Source: Azorinus chamasolen (lineage: Eukaryota > Mollusca > Bivalvia > Cardiida > Solecurtidae). Taken from it: a stretch of 64,000 nucleotides of DNA. Location: the NCBI GenBank assembly GCA_963576725.1, contig OY755238.1:30538145-30602144 (forward strand), in the 5' to 3' direction. A program made the position numbers and the translations under genes. Shown in pieces: positions 22,436 through 35,000 of the stretch (positions are counted from its first letter, which is position 1; each line of letters starts with the position of its first letter). The notes under the pieces are model-generated. The model worked only from the letters and a program-made list of their open reading frames with translations, searched no databases and was not told the DNA's origin.

Positions 22436-22797
22436 CAGTGCTCCCTCTCTACAACGACACCCTTTGGGATACGAAGATTGTTTGTGTTGTTCAGAGGGAG
22501 TTGTTATAGGGAGGGTAAATCAAACATAATTAGCTTGTTTGCAGATCCCGAGATAGGATGTATTTCGAGAACTAAACCCATTATGGTTCAATCAAACCCT
22601 ATGTTGCGACCGCTCTTTTGAATCGTCACACAGTGACGATTCTAAAGAGTGGTCACAACATAGGGTTTGATGGAGGCATAAAGAAAATACGATGGAAAAA
22701 AGTTGTTTCTGGAGTCTTGTTGTTTCGGAAACAGTGACATGCGTTGTTGTAAGGAGGGAATCGTTATTGAGAGGGTCGTTGTAGGGATGGAGCACTG
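22436..22797 (+). mobile_element. TA-flanked MITE, 362 bp
   Basis: Termini CAGTGCTCCCTCTCTACAAC and its near-complement, TA on both sides, as in Tc1/mariner-pogo elements. It contains an inner palindrome, CAAACCCTATGTTGCGACC..., at 22592-22672. Confidence 0.8.
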
Positions 22798-22886
22798 TAC
22801 TTCCGAACGGAACAAGCTTTTGAGAAGAGAAACTATTGAGCGAGTGTCAAACTGCTTATATCCGGTTGAGACATCTGATGCGTTAA

Positions 22887-23111
22887 CCCTTTCACCGCCA
22901 ATGTCGCATAAATGCACCACGACAAATAGTGCAGTCCCAGATCAGACGCCGCCTTTTCAAGAGGGCGTCTGATCAGATACTTCACTTTTTGTCTCATTCT
23001 CTATTTCTATGTCTTTTGAAATTTACACTTATTTATCCCATTTCCTTATTGTATCGAATTATTTAACAAAATTGGATTGCAGACGACAATTATAAATTTT
23101 GCACCGAAAGT
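22887..23111 (+). mobile_element. piggyBac-like MITE (CACCGCCAA subfamily)
   Basis: TTAA-flanked, with imperfect CCCTTTCACCGCCAA-type ends. The hairpin near 22930-22985 has arms AGATCAGACGCCGCC. Confidence 0.7.
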
Positions 23112-23314
23112 GTTAAGTTTTGTAGTTTGCAAATCCAGACATATTAGATCAAACACGAATTTGTAAACCAAGGTACCTCTAATAGCCTTATTTTATGCGA
23201 ATCTTCTATTTAACCTTTAGAATGACTCTTTTAATATGTTTGTGCTGCCTAAGGATTTTTTTAATTTATTATTTCTTAGCTACACAGTAGTTCACCTTGT
23301 AGAGGTCCAGTTAA

Positions 23315-23556
23315 CCCTTCGCTTGCTATTCACGTCAATCTACCTATCTGTAAATAATGAAGACCCAGATGAGACAACTCCTGCAGGAGCTGTCTCATCA
23401 GGGCCTGCACTATTTACAAGTTGATTGTGCAACCAGTGCACTCCACAGCAGTGGTTGCACAGCGAAATACTTGTACACAGTGAAGATATATGTAATTATA
23501 CAACAGAGCATGGGTAAAGAAGGAGAAATGTGTTTTAAAATTCAGCAAGAGAAGGG
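23315..23556 (+). mobile_element. piggyBac-like MITE (CGCTTGCT subfamily)
   Basis: Termini CCCTTCGCTTGCT / AGCAAGAGAAGGG with TTAA on both sides. The central hairpin AGATGAGACAACTCCTGCAG... is near 23365-23415. Another copy is at about 17246-17488, and a truncated inverted one at 61010-61163 is cut by the Naiad. Confidence 0.82.
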
Positions 23557-24177
23557 TTAAGTTGCGAATATTTAAAACATTTTCTAGAATGGCTCTTTTA
23601 TTTCTCCACCAAACCCTATGTTGTGTCACTCTTTAGAATCGTCTCAAAGAGACGATTCTAAAGAGTGCTCACAACATGCGGCTACATGGAGAAATGGCGA
23701 TTTTAGTATCGGAGTGCGCTCATTTATCTGTAGCTCTGAATCCTTGAGCCTTTCGGTCATTTTTTATCCTGGACTAATAAAGTTAAATTAGTTGCCTGTG
23801 AAGTGGTGCACCATAAACACATAATTCTTCTCATTAGCCTAAAACAATATTTATACATGTTACACGTGTTTACTGTGCATGCATATAGAAAGCACAGCAA
23901 ATGCATTGGTTAACATTATCTAACCCTCATCATGCTGTATCCTTCTACAAATGTTGTATCCCCCCTGAAGATTTCTTGCTGGGGGTTTGCACGTAAACAA
24001 CAAGAGCAAATCATAACAAAATGAATCTTGATCAAATTACCCTTTTGCACACAATGGGAAATTCCATTGTAACATTTGTAATGTTTTTACTGATTATCCC
24101 ATTGTGTGCTAAAAGGTAAGAAGGTATTTCCTATTGCAGTAAACATCGTATTTATCCTGGAGAGATATTTGATAGTA

Positions 24178-24372
24178 CCCTTTCGCTGCCAAACTCTGTT
24201 GTCTGCTAACTTCAATTTTTCATTTTTTTGATTTTCTTCATTTTTGTTCCAAAAACATAGTAACAGTAACAAACAGTTTAGATCCTGATGAGACGCCGAG
24301 TTAGTCTGCGTCTCATCTGGATCCAAACTGTTTGCATAGGTAATCACAGACCCGGCATTGGCAGCGAAAGGG
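24178..24372 (+). mobile_element. piggyBac-like MITE, same family as 18717-18923
   Basis: Same 15-bp termini and same inner sequence; the left TTAA has decayed to AGTA, the right TTAA is intact. Confidence 0.8.
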
Positions 24373-24843
24373 TTAATATTTTATGCCATATATACGCATT
24401 TTCGTGTCTTGCAAACAGAGTAGATCAAGATTAGACGACTCCTACAAAGTCTGCTCTGTTTTAATATGTGTGCAGCCAAATGCATAGCAAACAAATAGTT
24501 TACATTTTTCCCAGATATACTTTGTAAACAGAGTAGACCCAGACCAGACGGTTGCTGTAGGACCCATCTGATAAGTCTCTGTTCTATATGAATATAGGAT
24601 TATAGATACCTGATTCTGTAATTTCTGAATTGGCCAAAAGATCCTGTATTCGAAAACAAAATTATAGTTGAACTTCGATATCTCAAACTTCAAGGGACCA
24701 TACAAATTACTTCGAGAAATCCGAACTTCGATTTATCCGATTTCTAATCTTAAAAATTGCTCCAGGTCACAGTTTAATGCAGGTCTAAAGTAATTATGAA
24801 AGCTCCTACAGGAGATTTCATAATTACTTTAGACCTGCATTCA

Positions 24844-25216
24844 GGTGCGGATTCAGGATTTCAGATTAGGGGTGGGGGTAGAAGGTTTTTTGAGGGGGGG
24901 CGTAGATTTTTATGTTTGATGACATAAATAAATAGTGTGTTTGTAATACATGTTGAAAAAGAGCTGTGTAATAGGCAGATGGCTGCTTAAAGCAAAGTGA
25001 AGGTAAAAAAGAACGCTCCTATGGGAGCGTTCTGTTTTACTTTCACCTTGCTTTAAGCAACCACCTGCTCTAAATACCAACTAATTAACACAATTTAGTT
25101 GTCTTTATAGAGAGGTTTTACTGTATATAGATATAAAATATTACTAAAAAATTATTTTGGCAATTTTAGGGGGAGGCGTCCGCCGGTCCCCACCCCCCTC
25201 TAAATCCGCGCCTGGC
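24844..25216 (+). mobile_element. MITE with TGCGGATT...AATCCGCGCC ends and G/C-rich flanks
   Basis: Terminal TGCGGATTCAGGATTT matches AAATCCGCGCC at the other end; G-runs and C-runs sit just inside. A pogo-like MITE (about 24974-25125) is nested in it. Confidence 0.55.
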
Positions 25217-25611
25217 ATTAATTTGTCACATGTGCTTCTATATAAGCACAGAAGTAATTATGTCATGTATACTTATCAGCTGACTCTTTGTAATGGTACA
25301 TGGACTACCGATGTCTTGGACGTCGGCAGAAACTATGAATTCAATGTTAAAGCGAACAGAGCAGACTATGATCAAGCGGCTTCTAATCTGGATTTCCCTT
25401 GTTTTCAAAGGCATGAGAAGGCTTTCTTATGAGGGAAAGTGTTAAAGTTTGACGTTGGCGATATTTCATCCTTGTTAAAGTACAGTTGTGCGGTACTCGA
25501 ACTCCTAGATGTATGAGGATAAATGTAATTCATAATAACCTTGTGCGTATCAAGTAGAGTACATATTCGATACTACGAACACTTAAATACATACCATTAT
25601 TGATTCTTAAC

Positions 25612-25706
25612 ACAGGTGGCAGCTTAATGCAGGATGAAATTCATGCAGAAAGCTCCTCTGGGAGCTTTCTGCATGACTTTCACCATGCATTAAGCAACCA
25701 CCTGCC
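25612..25706 (+). repeat. Palindrome, GGCAGGTGGCTGCTTAATGC family
   Basis: 95-bp hairpin with core AAAGCTCCTCTGGGAGCTTT, flanked by sequence diverged from pogo-like ends. Confidence 0.75.
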
Positions 25707-26703
25707 TACAAAGAAATTAATTCTTCCACACTAAAATTTCGTAGTATCGAGTTTTTACTGTAGCTGTTTTTATAATGGCATTACAAAAAAGGGATATTTT
25801 TACGATGACAGAAACAGAACGGGCAGATGTATATCACCCCATAAGCAAAAAGCAGTTACTGCTCAGACAGCTCATACCCTATCATGTAATGGGTTTTAAT
25901 GATTTCAGCCGGACAGTTTCCTCCGAATGCAGCATAAAAGTCACTACATAACAAGTGTCCCTGATGATTCGACTTCCCACTCTTTCCACGCTTAGTAATT
26001 GTAGAAAGCCAGAAATGTCATCAGTCAAGTTTTCCAAAATAACCTTGATTTCTATCAAAAAGACGTGACGCTGAGTTTATCCAGTGTCCTGTTCGGATCC
26101 AAACTGCTTGCATTGGTAATCACATATTCGCTGCTCGTCTGACTGGTCCTTGGTCACAATGTCCATTCCTTAGTAAGCAAGGTACCAGCCTCATTCGACG
26201 ATAGCAGCCAAAGAGTTGTCATTTTATCACAAGGAAACCAATTTCAGCGTCTTGCAAGCAGAGTAACCCCAGTTTAGACGATTCCTGTAGCAACTAGGTT
26301 GCAGACGACAATTAGAAATTTGGCGCCGAAATGGTTAAGACAGGTTCTACTGTATCTATTTGTGATGAAATGGAAGCAAACGACATTATAAAATCTGAAG
26401 CAGACGATACTCTTAGCAGGTGAAATTTATTTGGCGCCGAAGGAGTTAAAATGCACCCCTTGTGTTGATATACATGTATGTTGTTTATACAATTGGATTT
26501 TTAGCGTATATATGGTTCACGTCATGTTCAATAATGGAAGAATAGACGCAAAATCAGTCATCTTTTCATAGATTCGGCATCTGTACGAAGCTATATGCAT
26601 TCTTGGCCCTTTCATGAACACAAAACTTACAAGAAGCAACAAATGAATCTTTTCGCACTGTCACAACACAAACATGTCAAACTAGTCCGCAGGATACGTT
26701 TAA

Positions 26704-26919
26704 CCGATTTGCTCTCAGTGGATTCTTCCATGCTTGTATATTGGACTAGTCTATCTTTAATCTAAGGGATGTCTGGTCTAAATTTTCATTTTTGTTTTAT
26801 GTTAAATTTCCTATCACCAAACAGTGTAGACTCTGATCAGACGCCGCTTTATGCGGCGTCTGATTAGAGTCTATACTGTTTGCCTACGTCCCATATATGG
26901 GATCGCGGGAGCAAATGAG
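26704..26919 (+). mobile_element. TTAA-flanked MITE with perfect hairpin
   Basis: TTAA at 26700-26703 and 26920-26923. The hairpin at 26818-26882 has AAACAGTGTAGACTCTGATC arms. Two relatives (about 27734-27933 and 29510-29672) have lost one hairpin arm. Confidence 0.72.
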
Positions 26920-27733
26920 TTAATACACTTATGTCAGATTGGTTTGTGCTAAAGTCTTACAAGACGGATGTTTCCTGTAAAGCTTCGCTAATCCTACATT
27001 TATTGCAGAATAATTGAAAATGGTCTAAGGCAGGTGGTAGAAATTGTACATTGACTGCACCATGCATTAACCCTTTAGTCCACATATACGCCTTTTTATG
27101 CTTTTCCAAACATAGTAGACCCAGATCGGCTCTTATAGGAGCCGTCTGATTTGGATATTCTCTGTATGCTTATGAAATGATATAAACATGATTCTATATG
27201 TCCTATCATTGTCAAACGTCCTGTAAGCATGTGTCATTATAAAAATTTAACTAATCAATATCCACTATGCCACTATTGTTAAATGAATATTCATGACGTA
27301 AAGTGTTAAGCTGTCATCTGTTTAACGATTTTGCAAACAAGACAGACCCAGATCAGAGGGTTTCTGTAGGAACCGCCTGATCAGGCTCTTATCTGTGTGC
27401 TTATGGCATGATAATAGATTCTACAGTTTCTACCAATACCAAAATGTCTTGGGCATATTTGCCATTACTATTATAAAACATTATAATTCAATTTAACAGG
27501 CATTGGTTTTGATAACATTGTTTGATTTAAGGGAGAGAACTCTTATAACATTAAAGAAAAATCTATTGCATGTTTATCTCCCTAAATATTCTATGGATTG
27601 TTTTTTCATTTTGCCTACCGAAAGAATATTCTAGTCAGCTCACCAATGACGTCTACGCTAGTTACTAATACAGTGTAATAAACCTATGCTATGTACATGT
27701 AACTATGGCATATACTGGTTTCACTGATATTAG

Positions 27734-27933
27734 CCTATTTGTTCCCACAATCCCATGTATGGGACATAGGCAAACAGTGTAGACTCTGATCAGACGCCGC
27801 ATAATAACAGTTTGCTGATAGGAATTTCAATATAAAACAAAACGAAATTGAAAATTTAAGCCAGACATCCCTTATATAAAAAATGGACTACTCCAATATA
27901 TAAGCATGGAATAATCCACTGGGAGCAAACGTG
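27734..27933 (-). mobile_element. TTAA-type MITE with half-deleted hairpin
   Basis: Inverted relative of 26704-26919. The arm AAACAGTGTAGACTCTGATC...GACGCCGC is followed directly by the far flank, so the complementary arm is missing. Confidence 0.65.
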
Positions 27934-27994
27934 TTAAATTTCAATCTGATGCAAGTTTGACTGCTTTTGAATCTAACAATCGTTAGAGAACATA

Positions 27995-28045
27995 TTGATG
28001 CCGAATATTCCGCGTCTTATTGATGCCGAATATTCCGCGTCTTAT
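27995..28045 (+). repeat. 25-bp direct duplication
   Basis: TTGATGCCGAATATTCCGCG + TCTTA occurs twice in succession. Confidence 0.85.
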
Positions 28046-28800
28046 CTGTGTCAAAGCTGATTGCATCTGCGACTCAATCGTTATTTTATTATTTGCGACT
28101 ATATTTGCGAATTTTTGAAAAGGGTAAAAAATCATATACTTAAAGCATAGTTAACTGCCGGTACCTTTGACTAACAAATCCATAAAGCAACACATTTTAC
28201 TCAAACATTAAACCGTAATATATCATTGCATGTTTCTAAATCCAACAATGTCTTTAGATCTAAAACTTATGCCTTTTATATGTAATGGACAACTGTTGTA
28301 CATTAACATTGTCCAACGCATGTCTAAAGCGTTTATGTTGCAATAGAACACTTCCAGTTCTTCTTAAATCTGCCTGGTGTTAGGAAACACATTTGCACAA
28401 CATGATTAGAAAGTAAAAGCTGAATATAAAAAGTAAATGCCTATCTTGGGAATATTTTCATGTTATAGTAGGTTGTTTTTATTTTTTATATCTTATTTGA
28501 TCTTTTATAAATTTATTTACGAAGCTGAATGGCCTCATATATATTTATTACGTATCTAAGGTTTAACCAATAACGTCTACACATGAAACAAAACCATGAA
28601 ACGTCATGAAACTAAAGAAGCTTCTATAACAAGCGTTTAACTTTTGTAGAAATAAAGCAAAATAAATATTATTTTATTTAACTGTATAATTATGGTACAT
28701 ATACATATACACATATCTATTCCGCTGTTCCGTTATCGATATTTCTAATCTATAAATACAGAAGTTTACTATATCATTATAGATTATATTTATGTTGAAC

Positions 28801-29042
28801 CCTTTCTTTTTAATAAACGTGTTTTCACGCATTTGAAACAGAGTAGACCCAGATTAGACGGCTCCTATAGGAGCCGTTTGTTTAGAATCTGCTCTGTTTG
28901 CTAATGAAATTCGATAAATATGTTTCTTTGTTTTCTAAAATGGCAACAATGATCCTTCTTCCATATTCCATTAAAACTATTTTGTCCATAAATATAAAGT
29001 AGCAATTTAAATTTGGAATAAACATAGAACAGGGAACGGTTT
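28801..29042 (+). mobile_element. piggyBac-like MITE, related to 4996-5237
   Basis: Same interior (ACGTGTTTTCACGCATTT, TTTGCTAATGAAATT) and hairpin GGCTCCTATAGGAGCC; ends are diverged. Confidence 0.7.
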
Positions 29043-29509
29043 AAACAGGGAAAGGTTTAACAGGCAATTATTTGATTATTTTTTCAAATGTTTTAAATCC
29101 AGTCGATACATCGGGAGATTTGGCGTTTCGCCAGGATCCAGATTGTTTGACATTATTTTGTAGTTAAATTGAAGAAAATGCCACTTTGAAAAAGAAGCGA
29201 CGATACTGTTAGCAGATGAAATTCATTTGGCAGCGGACACGTTTAGATGCATTGTTCGGCATAAATTCTACATTAGAAGGATAACTGCCTTAATGTGCGG
29301 TAGCTGACAATTAGTGTAGCCAATACTATTATCAAAGGTTTCCTGGATGAGTCCTTTGGTCAGGATCTGCACTGTTTGTCATGAAAATAATTTTCTTCAG
29401 TGATAAGATTTGATACACTATTTTGATAACAATTAATACTCAGAAAAGGAGGAGCTGGTTTTAATTACACAGCACATTAAAGGTTAGGGTTTTGCATACA
29501 TTGTAAAGC

Positions 29510-29672
29510 GTAACCTATTTGTGCCCACGATCCCATATATGGAACACCGGTAACCAGTGTAGACTCTGATCAGACGCCGCATTCTGACAGGAATTTCAAT
29601 ATAAAACAAAACAAGATTGAAAATATTTAGGCCAGGCATCCCTTAGATAAAGAATGGACTAAGCAAATGGGT
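29510..29672 (-). mobile_element. TTAA-type MITE with half-deleted hairpin, second copy
   Basis: Same structure as 27734-27933, with the break again just after GACGCCGCA. Confidence 0.62.
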
Positions 29673-29904
29673 TAACACGAATCCTGGTTATCAGAACTTT
29701 AGCCCGGAACACACTGTTCGCCACCTGGTTTGCATTTGAAAAACTAAATCGAGTTGAGACGCCGAGTAACTCACCTGGAGAGGGGTCTCATCTTTGCCTA
29801 AGTTGTTTACACAAGAGGTTATATCGCAGATAGCGGGATAAGGGTTAAAGGCATAACTGTTACGCTTTATAATTAACCATTTCCCTGTTCACTATTCATG
29901 TAAG

Positions 29905-30190
29905 AAATAATGACGTCATAAATCGTTGTATTTTGGAGAATGTAGCAAGAGATGGGGTTCATCTTCAACTACACATGTATATTGTCCTCACAGAAACTGT
30001 TGTTTTTTTCATGTACTGGAAGATCCGCATATCTCCCTGTTTCAATTTTTAGTGGTAGGATTCCAGACCTCAATTGTGCTAGATGTGACCTTTCAACTTT
30101 TGAAAATAACAATATCAGTAAGTACGGCTTTAAACCAAATTCAAACTTAAATTTAACAAAGGTTCTAAGTTTAGCAACTGACGAAACTTT
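29905..30190 (-). pseudogene. LINE ORF2 C-terminal fragment
   Basis: The minus strand carries LRTFVKFKFEFGLKPYL, HLAQLRSGILPLKIETGRY and, after a one-base frameshift, VEDEPHLLLHSPKYNDL. This matches the LRTY..FK..FG / LAKFRCGILPLRIETGRY / EDE.HFL..C pattern of LINE C-terminal ends. The expected cysteines are partly lost. Confidence 0.7.
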
Positions 30191-30840
30191 CTGACGCCAT
30201 TCTAATTTATACAAATATTCTGAAAATGGGTGATCCCTCGAAATCAAAAGTAGAAATGCAAAAAGAGAAATATTTCAAGCAGTTTCGATCCAGATAATCG
30301 CCGTGTATCAAACATGTATGTTACTGTGACTATGTTTTGGACGCAAATATGAATAAATATTAAAAAAAAATATGAACAATTGCAGCAGACGACAAAGTTT
30401 GCAGACGACAACATTTGGGCGCAAAATAATTAATGAAGGAGAAATGTTTTGCAGAAGGGTCCTGTTTTTCATTGTACGTAGCATTCATCCTACATTAATC
30501 AACCATTTAGAACCAGAATCAGACCTTTTGAGTGCTCCAAAGTGGCTATACACATGTTTACTGTGCAGCTGTAATTTGGAGGATTTTCACAATTCTTTTA
30601 ATTAATACTGTTTTAGCTACAGAGTGCAAACGCACTGAAGCCTTAACACTTTATCTGCGATACACACATGATCTGAGATATGCAAACAGTATGCAAAAAG
30701 TTCAATCGTTTGGTCTGATGTTCCATACAAGACGTTTCGAAGTGATAAATTCATCCATACTATTTTTTTTTCAACATTACGTAGCAGTTATCTACAAATT
30801 TGACCAATAGTTTTCCATTTATTTCTAAATATTGTTTTAA

Positions 30841-31078
30841 CCCTTTCGGCGCCAAATTTCTAATTGTCGTCTGCAATCCAAGTTTGTTAAATAATTCAGT
30901 AAAATAAGGAACTGAGATAAATAAAAGCAAAATTTAAAGGAATAAAGCACATATATAGGAATACAGATTGAGACAAATAGTGAGGTCCCTGATCAGACGC
31001 CGCCTTGAAAAGGCGGCGTCTGATCTGGGACTGCACTATTTTTCGTGGTGCATTTATGCGACTGTGGTGTTGAAAGTG
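30841..31078 (+). mobile_element. piggyBac-like MITE (GGCGCCAAA subfamily)
   Basis: TTAA at both ends, left terminus CCCTTTCGGCGCCAA. A near-perfect hairpin at 30984-31043 has CCTGATCAGACGCCGCC arms. Confidence 0.75.
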
Positions 31079-31511
31079 TTAAAGATTCGAATAGTTTGGG
31101 TCATGCTGAGATGCCCATACCATGTTCATCAGCAACTAATAAATACTGTTAACTCTGTCCCTATTGAATACTCATGTGAGAAATAATGTCATCATAAAGA
31201 TATATTGGCTGATGTTTTATAATGGCATGTGAACACATGCAATTTTGAAATTGTTAGATTATGTAGTGTCACATCTATTTGTATTTCATAACCAAACAGA
31301 ACATACCCTTATCAGAGGGCTCCTACATGAGCCTCTGGTCTGGGTCTACTCTATTTGCAAAGACGTGAAAGGGTGTTATATGAAGGAAATGATTAAAAGA
31401 GTTAACAAATGTAACGCCATGTCCGAAACTGTTGACAACGTCGCAAACAGTTTAGGTCTATATAACACCCGTAAAACATGTCAACATTAACATCCGCCGT
31501 CACTGTATTGG

Positions 31512-32028
31512 TTATTCGTAAATATTGTCTGTTGGTTCACTCTTGTTTCTTGCCACATTGGTAGTACATGTATTAGAATATGCCTCACCGCAATTTGCAA
31601 TACTGTACTCATTCTCCAACACCCTTTGACCGCAATTGACCGCGCTTGTATCGCACGTATTGCCAGTATAATTACTTGCGATACTGTAGATACCGTCATC
31701 AAGATGCCTGGTACGCTGTCCAGACTTTCCAGAGCCAATGGAGATCTTCAGATTTGTGTGATCATAATCATCATCGGAGAGCATGTTCAGTTTCTTGTAC
31801 ACATTTTCACCTTCTTCAGATCTATTACCAATATTGCTTGCTGTCCAGCCAACGTTTGTGTCGTCATAGGTATTGTCGGCATCGTCATTTGGATTACTTG
31901 GTTGTCTACGTGTATCTCCCAACGCATCAAAAGGTGCACTGTAAACATACCCGGTGTCAATGGAATCTTGGACCTGGCTGTAGTCCATTGATACAGTGGC
32001 GTTTTGCCTGGAGTGTTTTACTTTTGTC
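31512..32028 (-). CDS. Gene B exon 10: cytoplasmic tail and stop codon
   Basis: 517 coding nt, acceptor TAATTGTAG, stop TAA at 31512-31514. It holds the same tyrosine motifs as gene A (DYSQV, GYVY, VYKKL, DYDHTNL, GIYSI, AYSN, IYE). DNA of the central block differs from gene A at only a few sites over about 150 bp, far less than in the ectodomain exons. Confidence 0.84.
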
Positions 32029-35000
32029 CTACAATTATGAATTATGTTTCCGTAGTAGATATATATTGGGCATTAATAGGCATATAGATGGGATGAAACA
32101 CTTGCGCCAATGTCATGCTGTCAGGAGCGTAGCTGAATTCAAATGTAATGAACGCACCGTTGCTATAGGGGTCCGGGACATGCTCCCCCTTGAAAATTTA
32201 GAAACGTGCAGTTTGAAACCATTGTGATAAATTGAGCTTTACTCCTATAGGAGCAAATGTTCTAATTATAACAATGCTTTCAACAGGTGACTATTATCAT
32301 AATGCATCAATATGAGGGAATGGGTTTACAGTTTACATGACAAGACGTTTATCAAAGTCAACCCACTAAACCTACGAATGGTGTTCTAGATTTACCATAA
32401 TAATGTTTGCACCTTTCAGATTGATGTAACGCACGTGCGGAAGTGCGTATCGCGAGTTACGACTCAGGCTGTATACGTTTTCAAATACAAAAAAGGTTTT
32501 GGTAAAACATAAGAAGTAAATACCGAGAATTTAGCAGAACCTATCCTAAGCGGTTATTCGTGTATTGAACATAGGAGTCATGACAAGCAGGTGGTTGCTT
32601 AATGCAGAAAGCCCATTTGGCATGTATTAAGCTATCATCTGCCTTACAGAGCCATAACTTGATGACCGCTTAAGACAAATTCTACCAAATGCAATTTTCA
32701 GTGAACACCCTCATTCTTACACTTATATGCACTAACTTGACTCATTTTTTACAAATATATTTTAACACTCTACTTCTCTCATGAATATGCATGTCCGAGA
32801 TAAAGTAAGTACTAATATTGTTAAACATATGGCATATGAACAGTTTAGGTATGAACCCTGTAAAACCTGTAGAATCAGATCTATATATGTCCATAAGCAC
32901 ATAGAGCAGACCCTGATCTGACGGCTCCTGGATCCGTCTGATCTTGTTCTATTTTGTTTGTTAAGACGCTTAAAGACGTATTTTGAGCTAACGGATTAAA
33001 ACGAGAGCTGATCATGTCAAAACAAATCGAGCAGACCCTGACCAGATAGTTACTACAAGAGCCGTCTGAGCTGGGTTTACTCTGTTAAGGGATTAAAAGA
33101 TGTATCTATGAATTAAAGTGTTAACTGTAATAACTGGTGTATTAGCTAATATTTTATTCCTATTTGACGATTTATTGGTTTTGTTCCAAGTTTAACGTTT
33201 TTAACAAACTGATCTAAATATAACTTTTTTTTGTTTTTTAAATTATTATTTTTCATACACAATACTAATTATTCATATTGGTGCAAGGACGTTAGACTAC
33301 TACGTCACATCATAATACATGTATGGCGTAATTTAAATGTATTACATGTATGAACTTTCAAATGTACAGTAAAACCCTTCAAATGCAACCAACAAAACGA
33401 TGTCTAATTCTGCATCCAAATAGACAGGTTATAGCTCAACACAGGACGGAATTATGCAGAAAGCTTTTAAAGGAGCATTCTGGATTGTATTTGTCCCAAG
33501 TTAAGCACCCATGTTTAAATGTGACGCTTAGAAGGGGTTCTTTTGTATCACAGTAAACAATCTGAGTATGGATCCCCCTATAGGAAACAAATGTATGGTG
33601 TCCTTTGCCTCATGAATATTAATGTGAGACATTATTACAACATAAATATTGATTAGATGATGTTTAGATAATTGTACATAAGCACATGATGTTTTTACCT
33701 TATTAGAAACTGTATGATAAGATAATATGTAGTTCCATAGGCAAACGGAACAAACCCTGATCAAAGGGTTCCTTCGAGACGGTTCTAAAGAGTGGTCACA
33801 ATATAGGGTTTGGTGGAGAAATATTTTTTTTAATTTTATCTTATCTGGACATCTGCATAGTAAATATTTATATTCAGTGATATCGTACCGTTTCTTGCAA
33901 CAGATAAAGGCAATACTCAATGTAAAGGTGACACTTCCTGGGATAGAGATGTAAAGGACAACTACAATGAGAAATAAACAAGGTAAATATATATACATGT
34001 AATGCCATACCCTCTGCAACAATAACAAAAAAATCAGTACATCTAACTCGCGTATTGTAAAATCCCTATCATTCGAAAATAAAGTAAAACAACGATAATT
34101 CGAAAATAAGGTAAGAATTCGATAATTCGAAAATATAGTGACACTTTGAAAATTCGAAATTTTGCGTTAGAATCATTTACACACTTTTAGGTAGATTGCT
34201 GCTGACGTGAAAAGCGTACAGAAAAATCACAGAGGAGCTTTCTGAATGACTTTTACCATGCATTAACCTGCCACATGTCTTAAATATTGATAAAGATACG
34301 TAATTATGTGTTCGAATAATCGAGGTTTTACCGTTAGATTTTTTCTGATATATTATTTGTACACAACATATCTGATATTAGTAAACCTATTCCGATTCTC
34401 ATTGGTCTTAATGGAATAGCTATCAACACAACAGCACTATTGTACCTGGATGTTCTAATATTTATAACACCGGATAAATGATCCAGAATACAGCTGCAAT
34501 ATTCGTCTGATATGGTCTAATCTGATTATAGACGCATGAAAATGCGTTTAAATATGAACTCCGTGAATGTTTAACAAAGAAATATGTAGAAAAGTGTTAA
34601 ACTGATAGTCCCTAAACTAAACGCATATTTTTCTATAACATAAAACATGTTATTTGTTATGGCCCTCAGTATTTGAACTTTATGTCGAAAAAAGTCTCTG
34701 TGGTGCAGAATAAACCGTTTGCTTCGATACTTATAGTTGTTTTGTTGTACAACAAAATGTCGTTTTAGGGTTGTTAAAAGGGTTGTCTTTTTCAGCTTTT
34801 ATTTGAATGGTTTTCTTGTGATTTACCTCTTTTCAACATTTCAACAAATGATTTATTTAAGTTGTAGGCATTTTTAATTACAATTACAGACTATCAATTT
34901 GAACGTTTAGTACGCTAAAGGTGACTTCGTGATTCTCATAACGTCTTAATGTAATAGCTATCACCCCGCCAGCATTATTTTACAATGCATCTGGATTTTC

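Larger units (their letters stand above)
22800..31400. other. Intergenic region between genes A and B
   Basis: Apart from the MITEs, hairpins and LINE fragment listed, I see no host exon here: no open frame on either strand matches the receptor genes or shows splice-bounded conservation. Confidence 0.6.

Noticed and set aside
31646..32227. 193-codon plus-strand open frame
   Set aside because: It is antisense to the well-supported tail exon of gene B and matches no family.
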